NCBI GenBank assembly: GCA_020626545.1
Contig: JAHKZS010000201.1
Coordinates: 1 to 11,094, forward strand
Reading direction: 5' to 3'
Source: a bacterium
GTDB lineage: Bacteria > Bacillota > Clostridia > Oscillospirales > Acutalibacteraceae
Length of the DNA stretch: 11,094 nucleotides
The position numbers and the translations under genes are program-made. Below are positions 5,548 to 11,094 of this stretch, piece after piece. The first letter of the stretch is position 1. Each line of letters opens with the position of its first letter. The notes under the pieces are model-generated. The model was given only the letters and a program-made list of their open reading frames with translations. It did no database searches and was not told the origin of the DNA.

Positions 5548-7086
5548 TTATTGTTTATCTTCCTGGAGCTTTACTGTTATATCATAACTCTTCTCAGTAT
5601 CGGGACGGTATAGCGTCACTTTAACCTTGTCGCCTGTCTTATGTTTCTCGAGGACGTCGTATACATCCGCGAAAGTAAAGATATTTTTACCGTCGACCTT
5701 GGTCATAATATCGCCCGTCTGAGCTCCTGTATTTTCCATCGGACCGCCCTTGTTGATTTCGGTAATTTTAATTCCGTTAGCTCCGTCGTTATCTTTGGTC
5801 GTGATTTCTCCGACGATGCCGATTTTAACGCGGTTTTTAACGTAACTGTACTTTATAATGCTGTCCGTTACGGTTTTAACGGTTTTACTCGGAATAGCGA
5901 AGCCCATACCCTCGTATTCCTCGAGAGCGATTTTCGAGGTTGTTATTCCTACTACCTGACCGTACATATTACATAGCGGGCCGCCGCTGTTACCGGGATT
6001 GATCGGCGTATCGGTCTGAATAAATCTCGCGTTGTTTGTAATAGACGCCTGTCGGTTTAACGCGGAGATAATTCCCTTGGTTACGGAGTTCTGGTAGTTA
6101 ATGCTTCTCGGGTTTCCGATTGCGATTACATCCTGCGCGATTTCAAGATTATCGCTGTTTCCAAAATTCGCCGCCGGTAAGTTTTGCGCTTTGATTTTTA
6201 GAACAGCTAAATCATAACGGCTGTCGTATCCGACAACTCCAGCGTTGTATGTTTTTTTATTCGAAGTTATTACCTTGAATAAATAAGCCGTACGGCTGTT
6301 GTTTACAATATGAGCGTTTGTAACGATATATCCGTCTGAGGTTACTATGATTCCTGTGCCCATAGCGGACAGGCTTGTAGCTGTACCTTCTTGTTCGTCG
6401 GTGTAGCATATTATACCTACTACCGATTTTTCGGCAGTCTTAAACGCGTATTGAGCGCTGCTCTCCGATTTTTTGGAGGGAGTATTATTAAGTTTAACTC
6501 CGCTGTAATGGGGATCTGTTTCTTTTTGAGCGTCAGATTGTTTATACTCTTTATCGGTATTTGGAGCGGTATCGGGCTGAGTATAAGAATGTTCCTGAGA
6601 CGGTAAAGTAAAATCGTTATCATCGGGAGTAAACGAAGTTTGGTTAGTCGAAAAAACAGCTATGTACGCGATAAAAGCGATGAGACCTGCCGCGAGAAGC
6701 GAAATTGTAATCGCCACAAAAGCCTTTACCGGTCCGCTCATACGTTGTTTTGGAGCGGATTTAGGCATATACGCGTAATTCGGGTTGTTGTAGTTAGGGT
6801 ACGGAGCCTGCGGATTCTGAGCGGGATATTGATTATAATACGGCTGCCCGTTATTATCTACAGGAGTGGGTTGCCCGGGATTCGGCTGAACAGGTTGTTG
6901 AGGTATCGGCTGCGGAGCCGGCCGCGGAGTAGGTTGAGCGGGTTGAGGAGCCGGTTGCGGAGCAGGCTGTGCAGGCCGAGGAGTAGGCTGCGGAGCAGGT
7001 GGTGTTTGTGGATTTTGACTCGGCATTTGCGGAGGTGTAGGAGGTACGCCGGGAATACTATTATGGTTATTGTTAACGTCATTCAT
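5548..7086 (-). CDS. htrA: HtrA/DegP-like membrane-anchored serine protease with PDZ domain
   Basis: 512-residue trypsin-like protease that degrades or refolds damaged proteins outside the membrane. Residues 1-118 are a cytoplasmic tail, Pro/Gln-rich to about 75 and Tyr/Asn/Pro-rich after. Residues 122-145 are one membrane helix acting as signal anchor. Residues 146-215 are a polar linker. The protease domain is about 216-408, with catalytic His259 (VTNAHI), Asp292 (YDLAVLKI) and Ser367 (NPGNSGGPL), all intact. One PDZ domain spans about 420-505. The order matches Firmicute HtrA/YkdA proteins, but the N-terminal tail makes it longer than the usual 400-450. The SD is weak or badly spaced: AAAGG lies 13 bases before the ATG. 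An intervening three-codon ORF (M-T-L-stop) overlaps the start as TAATG. Its own promoter and a structured leader lie upstream; no CssR-type site was recognised. Confidence 0.95.
   Translation of the reverse strand: MNDVNNNHNSIPGVPPTPPQMPSQNPQTPPAPQPTPRPAQPAPQPAPQPAQPTPRPAPQPIPQQPVQPNPGQPTPVDNNGQPYYNQYPAQNPQAPYPNYNNPNYAYMPKSAPKQRMSGPVKAFVAITISLLAAGLIAFIAYIAVFSTNQTSFTPDDNDFTLPSQEHSYTQPDTAPNTDKEYKQSDAQKETDPHYSGVKLNNTPSKKSESSAQYAFKTAEKSVVGIICYTDEQEGTATSLSAMGTGIIVTSDGYIVTNAHIVNNSRTAYLFKVITSNKKTYNAGVVGYDSRYDLAVLKIKAQNLPAANFGNSDNLEIAQDVIAIGNPRSINYQNSVTKGIISALNRQASITNNARFIQTDTPINPGNSGGPLCNMYGQVVGITTSKIALEEYEGMGFAIPSKTVKTVTDSIIKYSYVKNRVKIGIVGEITTKDNDGANGIKITEINKGGPMENTGAQTGDIMTKVDGKNIFTFADVYDVLEKHKTGDKVKVTLYRPDTEKSYDITVKLQEDKQ
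6862..7053 (-). repeat. Pro/Gln-rich low-complexity repeat in the htrA N-terminus
   Basis: Residues about 12-75 of the protease are short units such as PAPQ, PTPRP and QPAQP, encoded by repeated GC-rich triplets that read as ggctgcgga/gcaggctg on the plus strand. The stretch is much richer in GC than its surroundings and prone to slippage. It would be an extended, unstructured arm on the cytoplasmic side of the membrane helix. The same repeat gives a spurious Arg-rich open frame on the plus strand. Confidence 0.8.
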
Positions 7087-7101
7087 TATAAAGTCATAAC
7101 C

Positions 7102-7192
7102 TTTCCGCCCACGGTAAAATTCTCACGCGCTTACCGTGGGCAGATAAGGCGTATAAGACTTAACGAATCCTCCGCCGAAATTGGCGCGGAAA
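7102..7192 (-). promoter_or_regulatory. Structured 5' leader of htrA that can pair its ribosome binding site
   Basis: The htrA transcript should start near 7215, giving a leader of about 129 nt in the 313-base gene-free gap 7087-7399. Within it an 11-bp perfect hairpin (7107-7117 with 7131-7141, 13-base loop) ends next to the SD. A second pairing, TTTCCGC (7186-7192) with GCGGAAA (7102-7108), would close a branched structure and mask the SD GGAAAGG. It shares two bases with the first hairpin. A weaker helix (GGCG/CGCC with GATT/AGTC inside) can sit between. There is no U tract after the hairpin, so it is not a terminator. I cannot match it to a known riboswitch. Regulation by folding, perhaps thermal or protein-dependent, is inference. 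Confidence 0.45.
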
Positions 7193-7221
7193 TCAAAATA
7201 CAAAATAAAATATACCTTATT

Positions 7222-7250
7222 ATTATATCTGATTTTTAAGAAAAATACAA
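7222..7250 (-). promoter_or_regulatory. Promoter of htrA
   Basis: On the minus strand TTGTAT (7245-7250), a 17-base spacer and a perfect TATAAT (7222-7227). The -35 matches only TTG, so the promoter may need help or be moderate. It is the best match in the gap on this strand. Confidence 0.6.
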
Positions 7251-7309
7251 TATTAAACTTAAAGCAACTAAATAAAAGAAAAATTAATGATAAAATTTTC
7301 CTTAAAGGC

Positions 7310-7338
7310 TTTATATTCAAGAAGAAATGTTGTATAAT
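7310..7338 (+). promoter_or_regulatory. Promoter of the aldolase gene
   Basis: TTTATA (7310-7315), a 17-base spacer and a perfect TATAAT (7333-7338), preceded directly by TG. Transcription would start near 7345, about 55 bases before the aldolase ATG. It is separate from, and divergent to, the htrA promoter about 60 bases away. Confidence 0.65.
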
Positions 7339-7399
7339 CTTATTAAACGTACGGCACGGACGCGCGCTGTATGAAATTTAATCTTCGGAGGTTTTTATT

Positions 7400-8266
7400 A
7401 TGCCGTTAGTTAACGCAAAAGAAATGCTTACAAAAGCAAAAGCAGGCCATTACGCGGTAGGCCAGTTTAACATCAACAACCTCGAATGGACAAAATCCAT
7501 TCTTCTCACAGCTGAGGAGCTTCGTTCACCTGTAATTTTAGGTGTATCCGAAGGCGCGGGTAAGTATATGTGCGGTTACAAGACCGTTGTAGGTATGGTT
7601 ACCGCTATGCTTGAGGAGCTCAACATCACAGTTCCCGTAGCTTTACATCTCGACCACGGTTCATACGAAGGCGCTAAGGCTTGTATTGAAGCAGGCTTCA
7701 GCTCAATTATGTTCGACGGTTCTCACTATCCTATCGACGAGAACGTAGCTAAGACTAAGGAGTTAGTTGCTACCTGTAACGAGCTCGGCCTTTCTATTGA
7801 GGCTGAAGTTGGTTCAATCGGCGGTGAGGAAGACGGAGTTATCGGCGCCGGTGAATGTGCTGATCCTAAGGAGTGTAAGATGGTTGCCGATCTCGGAGTT
7901 ACAATGCTCGCCGCTGGTATCGGTAATATCCACGGTAAATATCCTGAGAACTGGAAGGGACTTTCTTTCGAAACTCTCGACGCTATCCAGCAGCTTACAG
8001 GCGATATGCCGTTAGTTCTTCACGGCGGTACAGGTATCCCCGCTGATATGATTAAGAAAGCTATTACACTCGGCGTTTCCAAGATCAACGTTAATACAGA
8101 GTGCCAGCTCGCTTTCGCTGCCGCTACAAGAGAGTATATCGAAGCGGGTAAAGACCTTGAGGGTAAGGGATTCGATCCGAGAAAACTTCTCGCTCCCGGC
8201 GCTCAGGCTATTAAAGATACAGTAAAAGAGAAGATGGAACTTTTCGGTTCTGTAGGAAAAGCTTAA
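7400..8266 (+). CDS. fba: Class II fructose-bisphosphate aldolase
   Basis: 288-residue cytoplasmic enzyme of glycolysis and gluconeogenesis. It splits fructose 1,6-bisphosphate into dihydroxyacetone phosphate and glyceraldehyde 3-phosphate, using zinc. The class II marks are in place: ALHLDHG with catalytic Asp85 and zinc ligand His86, EAEVGSIGGEED with Glu136, GNIHGKY with zinc ligand His178, LHGGTG with zinc ligand His208, and the phosphate-binding segment INVNTE at 229-234. The length is normal for the short bacterial type. Tagatose-bisphosphate aldolases share this fold and cannot be fully excluded, but no sugar-specific pathway gene is nearby. The start is fixed by GGAGG 8 bases before the ATG. 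The gene has its own promoter and a strong terminator, so it is probably monocistronic. Codon use is more regular than in its neighbours, as expected for an abundant enzyme. Confidence 0.96.
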   Translation: MPLVNAKEMLTKAKAGHYAVGQFNINNLEWTKSILLTAEELRSPVILGVSEGAGKYMCGYKTVVGMVTAMLEELNITVPVALHLDHGSYEGAKACIEAGFSSIMFDGSHYPIDENVAKTKELVATCNELGLSIEAEVGSIGGEEDGVIGAGECADPKECKMVADLGVTMLAAGIGNIHGKYPENWKGLSFETLDAIQQLTGDMPLVLHGGTGIPADMIKKAITLGVSKINVNTECQLAFAAATREYIEAGKDLEGKGFDPRKLLAPGAQAIKDTVKEKMELFGSVGKA

Positions 8267-8294
8267 TATCATTAAAACTTTGCAATCAACGAAG

Positions 8295-8319
8295 AACGGT
8301 CGGGAGTTTCCCGACCGTT
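8295..8319. terminator. Bidirectional terminator between fba and spoIIID
   Basis: A perfect 11-bp stem (8295-8305 with 8309-8319, core CGGTCGGGA) closes a 3-base loop. On the plus strand it runs into TTTTCATTT, ending fba. On the minus strand it directly follows the spoIIID stop at 8321 and runs into TTCTTCG, a weaker tail. The two genes converge on it. Confidence 0.9.
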
Positions 8320-8320
8320 T

Positions 8321-8590
8321 TCATTTACCTGTCTTAATTTTTTTCAGCATTTCGTATTTATGTTTTGTCGCGATTCCGCCGCGTATATGCCGCTGGCGTT
8401 TATTTGTTTCCAGTATTTCTCTGACCTCTTTGTAAAGAGCGGGATTAACGTTCTTTAAACGCTGGCTCACGTCTTTGTGTACGGTACTTTTGCTGATTCC
8501 GAATTTTTTTGCCGCCGAGCGTACGGTAGCCCCTTGTTCTATTATATATTCTCCGAGCATCGCGGCTCTTTCTTCCACTATACCTTTCAC
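8321..8590 (-). CDS. spoIIID: Stage III sporulation transcriptional regulator SpoIIID
   Basis: 89-residue DNA-binding protein that in Bacillus activates and represses many sigma-E-dependent genes in the mother cell and helps the switch to sigma-K. The sequence is typical: ERAAMLGEYIIEQGATVR, then a helix-turn-helix (about 22-41) with the hallmark FGISKSTVHKDV, NPALYKEV, and HIRGGIATKHKYE followed by a basic tail, which in SpoIIID adds DNA contact. The length matches the 93-residue Bacillus protein. The start is GTG at 8588-8590, seven bases after GGAGG, and aligns with the family N-terminus. An ATG at 8592 is out of frame. CATATAAA (8621-8628, minus strand) resembles a sigma-E -10, but no convincing -35 is seen. 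Here it stands alone between fba and a secreted-protein gene. It shows that the organism belongs to a spore-forming lineage. Confidence 0.95.
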   Translation of the reverse strand: MKGIVEERAAMLGEYIIEQGATVRSAAKKFGISKSTVHKDVSQRLKNVNPALYKEVREILETNKRQRHIRGGIATKHKYEMLKKIKTGK

Positions 8591-8677
8591 ATACAGGCCT
8601 CCAAAATAAGGATTTACTAATTTATATGCAAAGGTAATCGTTCCAATTCCTAAATCAAGTCGAGAAAAATAAAAACA

Positions 8678-8706
8678 TTGACAAATATTTATCGAAAATA
8701 TATAAT
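8678..8706 (+). promoter_or_regulatory. Perfect consensus sigma-A promoter of the transglutaminase-like gene
   Basis: TTGACA (8678-8683), a 17-base spacer and TATAAT (8701-8706), identical to the vegetative consensus. The start point would be near 8713, giving a 30-base leader before the ATG at 8743. Such a promoter suggests strong expression in growing cells unless a repressor acts, and no operator palindrome is obvious. Confidence 0.85.
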
Positions 8707-8742
8707 TGTATTAGGCAATTTGTTCAGAAAGAGGTGTTTAAA

Positions 8743-10947
8743 ATGAAAAAGATTTTATCTTTAGCGCTTAGCGTAATTATTTTATTCACCGCTGTTTTTT
8801 CTGTCGGAGCTGAAAATTATAGCTACAATAATTCAAGCCTTTTTAATAAGTACAGTCCGTCGGAAATATTGGATATGTACCCCGATTTGACTAAGCATAT
8901 TGCCGAAGAACTCAGGAAGTATAACACCGATATAGACGTTCGGGGATATAATGTTTCCGTAAACGATATAGGCGCGATATTTTTCAGCGTAATTTGTGAA
9001 AACCCCGATATTTTCTACGTGAGCGCCAGCCAGTTTGAATCCACCTCGGAGAGCGATACTGGTATTCTTGTTTCACTGCGTCCCGAGTATATATACGATA
9101 TAAAAGATATTCCCGGAAAAACCGAACAGCTCGAAAAAGCCGCGAACTATATGCTTTCGGGAGTTGACAGAAGCTGGACTGATATGTATAAGTGCCGCTA
9201 TCTGCACGATATGATTGCCCAATATGTTCATTACGATATGGATGTTTATAATACCGACCCGAGTATCCGTACCGCTTACGGCGCGCTTATCAACAATAAC
9301 GCTGTGTGCGAGGGTTATACTTCGGCGTACAACTATCTTTTGGGCAAACTCGGTATTGAGGCGCATTATGTTCAGAGTTTAAAAATGGAACACGCGTGGT
9401 CTATGGTAAAGCTCGGTAAAAAATATTACCACGTAGATATAACCTACGATGATCCGAGTTATGATAATTTAGGAAACGCCCTGCATTTCTACTGTATAGT
9501 AAGCGACGCCGAGCTTAAGAAAGACGGCGTTCACCACGACTGGATAGGCTCAATTAAAGCGGATGATACGAGCTTTGATAAAGTATGGTGGAGAAATGTA
9601 AATACTTTTATTTTCCCTATAGACGGTTACGATTACTATATGAACCAGAACTACGGAAGCAGTGTTTACGGAGCGTTAATTCAACGTAATATTCAAACCG
9701 GAAATGAGCGGGCTGTAGAAAAAATATATACCCGCTGGAATGTTGAGGAAAACAGCAGCGCTTTCTGGGAGAGAGCATATTGTTTCTTAACTTACGACGG
9801 AAATTATTTATACTATAACGACAATGAGGGTGTTTATAGGCATAAACCCGATAACTCATCGTATTTTGATGTGCTGTATAAAAAGCCCGCGACTCTGAAA
9901 AATAATATATACGGTATTGCCTTGAATATGGAAAGCAAACTATTTATCAGCATAAAAGAAAGCCCTAACGTCGAGGACGTTGTATACTATGTCGATAAAA
10001 ACGTTATGAACCAGAATTTTGAGACGGAAGATACTCCCGGTCAAACGAAGTATAATGAAGTTGAGGGCGGAATTGAGATTTATAAATTCGCCGATGATTC
10101 TGAAAATATAGTTATTCCAAATACTATTGACGGAAAAAAAGTTGTGTCTATCGGAGCGAATACATTCAGCGACCGCCAGAATTTAAAATCAATAATTATT
10201 CCCGAGGGAGTTACTTCTATCGGAGATTCGGCGTTTTATAACTGTCCGAATTTAAAGAGTGTTATACTTCCCGATTCGGTTAAATCTATCGGACTTGCCG
10301 CGTTTAGCGGATGTTCTTCGATCGATGAGATAACTATTCCCGAATCGGTAACGAAAATAGGGAAAAACGCTTTCGCGGGCTGTATTAATATTACGATCAA
10401 GGGCTATAAAAACAGTACCGCCGAAGTTTACGCGCAGTATTACGGCATCCATTTTTCAGCTCTATCAGAACCCGAACCCGTTACCGAGCCGACGACTAAC
10501 GCGCCTAAAAAGGAAACTAAACCCGTGTACTCCCAGAAGCAGTCTATGTACGTTTTATTTAAGGGAAAAGTTTCGGGTTTAGGCTCAAACATAAAATGTA
10601 CCAGCAGTAATAAATCTGTCGCTACTGTTACATCTCAGGGAGTTATTTCGGCTAAGAAAAAGGGAAAAGCTGTTATAAAAATCGAGGGTAAGAATTATAT
10701 ATATAATATAAAGCTTACCGTTAAAAATCCGAAGCTCAATAAGACCAAAAAGACTTTAAAACCGGGTTCTAAATTTACGCTTAAAGTTATCGGAAAAGCG
10801 GGAAGAACGACGTTTAAATCCTCTAATAAAAGAATAGCGTCCGTAAATTCTAAGGGAAAAATCACCGCTAAGAAAAAGGGTAAAGTTACTATAACGGTTA
10901 AGACGAACGGAAATATTAAATTAAAATGTAAAATAACGGTAAAGTAA
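8743..10947 (+). CDS. Secreted transglutaminase-like protein with leucine-rich and Ig-like repeats
   Basis: 734-residue exported protein. Signal peptide residues 1-23 (cleavage near VGA). A transglutaminase-like (papain-fold) domain covers about 130-250, with the triad Cys189 (NNAVCEGY), His217 (EHAWSMV) and Asp232 (HVDITYDDP). Such domains act as proteases or protein cross-linkers, and the actual reaction is unknown. Residues 290-430 have repeated Tyr/Asp-rich strands that may form a propeller-like part. Residues 465-575 are three to four BspA-type leucine-rich repeats (e.g. IPEGVTSIGDSAFYNCPNLK). A short Pro/Thr linker follows, then two Lys-rich Ig-like Big_2 repeats (about 600-734, SSNKSVATV and SSNKRIASV, each followed by KGKxxITVK). 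No wall anchor is visible. I chose ATG 8743, six bases after GAGGTG; a GTG at 8734 in frame is part of that SD. It is followed at 31 bases by another gene. Confidence 0.92.
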   Translation: MKKILSLALSVIILFTAVFSVGAENYSYNNSSLFNKYSPSEILDMYPDLTKHIAEELRKYNTDIDVRGYNVSVNDIGAIFFSVICENPDIFYVSASQFESTSESDTGILVSLRPEYIYDIKDIPGKTEQLEKAANYMLSGVDRSWTDMYKCRYLHDMIAQYVHYDMDVYNTDPSIRTAYGALINNNAVCEGYTSAYNYLLGKLGIEAHYVQSLKMEHAWSMVKLGKKYYHVDITYDDPSYDNLGNALHFYCIVSDAELKKDGVHHDWIGSIKADDTSFDKVWWRNVNTFIFPIDGYDYYMNQNYGSSVYGALIQRNIQTGNERAVEKIYTRWNVEENSSAFWERAYCFLTYDGNYLYYNDNEGVYRHKPDNSSYFDVLYKKPATLKNNIYGIALNMESKLFISIKESPNVEDVVYYVDKNVMNQNFETEDTPGQTKYNEVEGGIEIYKFADDSENIVIPNTIDGKKVVSIGANTFSDRQNLKSIIIPEGVTSIGDSAFYNCPNLKSVILPDSVKSIGLAAFSGCSSIDEITIPESVTKIGKNAFAGCINITIKGYKNSTAEVYAQYYGIHFSALSEPEPVTEPTTNAPKKETKPVYSQKQSMYVLFKGKVSGLGSNIKCTSSNKSVATVTSQGVISAKKKGKAVIKIEGKNYIYNIKLTVKNPKLNKTKKTLKPGSKFTLKVIGKAGRTTFKSSNKRIASVNSKGKITAKKKGKVTITVKTNGNIKLKCKITVK

Positions 10948-10978
10948 GAAACTTTATAGTATTTCGAGGGGGCATAAT

Positions 10979-11094
10979 ATGAAAGGAACAAGGACGTTGA
11001 ATAAAAAGCTATTAATAATTGTTTCATCGACTATAGGTGTATTGATAATTGCTGTACTAATAATTATAATTTTAAATATAATAAAAAGTGATAG
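10979..11094 (+). CDS. N-terminus of a membrane-anchored protein, cut by the window end
   Basis: An ORF opens with ATG at 10979, 31 bases after the transglutaminase-like gene, and remains open for 38 codons to the last base. A strong SD, GAGGGGG, sits 6 bases upstream. The visible part is a basic start (MKGTRTLNKK) followed by one long hydrophobic segment rich in Ile, Leu and Val, then KSD, so a signal anchor or uncleaved signal is likely. The close spacing with no terminator between suggests one transcript with the gene before it. Nothing else can be said about function, as the rest lies outside the window. Confidence 0.75.
   Translation, partial: MKGTRTLNKKLLIIVSSTIGVLIIAVLIIIILNIIKSD

Noticed and set aside
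6640..7239. Plus-strand Arg-rich 199-codon open frame
   Set aside because: It is the reverse of the Pro/Gln-rich htrA repeat, has no SD, and runs across the htrA leader and promoter.
7123..7320. Minus-strand open frame of 65 codons upstream of htrA
   Set aside because: No SD; the htrA promoter and leader lie within it, and the residues show no recognisable pattern.
8676..8687. TTGACAAAT as a SpoIIID binding site
   Set aside because: It matches the GACA core of the SpoIIID consensus but misses flanking positions, and the -35 element explains it fully.
8734..8742. Upstream GTG as start of the transglutaminase-like gene
   Set aside because: It is part of the GAGGTG ribosome binding site; ATG 8743 has correct spacing and begins a typical signal peptide.
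1..11094. CRISPR array, insertion sequence, phage genes or toxin-antitoxin pair
   Set aside because: No regularly spaced direct repeats, transposase, terminal inverted repeats or recognisable defence proteins were seen on either strand.

Overview
The window looks like chromosomal DNA from a low-GC, spore-forming Clostridia-type Firmicute, probably an Oscillospirales/Ruminococcus-like gut anaerobe. The reasons are a spoIIID gene, strong Shine-Dalgarno (SD) sequences, consensus sigma-A promoters, and several secreted proteins built from lysine-rich Ig-like modules with Pro/Thr/Glu linkers. The assignment is inferred from gene content only; no rRNA or phylogenetic marker was compared.

Left part (1-5550), all on the minus strand: a CAT-anticodon tRNA with a perfect consensus promoter; a two-gene unit (3841 to 299) for two exported surface proteins, the first with four copies of an Ig-like repeat and the second with a lysine-rich Ig-like domain plus a clostridial C-terminal domain; an OFA-type major facilitator transporter with its own promoter and terminator; and a 22-codon membrane-peptide ORF missed by length-based gene calling, whose ribosome binding site lies inside the terminator hairpin of the gene upstream.

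Middle part (5550-8270): an HtrA/DegP-like membrane serine protease (minus strand) and a class II fructose-bisphosphate aldolase (plus strand) diverge from a 313-base intergenic region. That region holds one promoter for each gene and, on the protease side, a roughly 129-nt leader that can fold to pair its own SD. A strong bidirectional terminator separates the aldolase from convergent spoIIID, the mother-cell sporulation regulator.

Right part (8590-11094): spoIIID (minus strand, GTG start) diverges from a secreted transglutaminase-like / leucine-rich-repeat / Ig-like protein with a perfect consensus promoter. A further membrane-anchored protein starts 31 bases after it and runs off the window.

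The genes do not form one pathway. The recurring theme is the cell envelope: three exported proteins with related lysine-rich modules, a membrane-anchored quality-control protease and a transporter, next to housekeeping genes (tRNA, aldolase) and one sporulation gene. I see no CRISPR array, insertion sequence, phage gene or evident defence system. The least explained items are the tiny ORF inside the terminator, the htrA leader, the four-fold Ig-like repeat and the transglutaminase fusion. The stretch 5317-5433 is AT-rich and shows no supportable feature.
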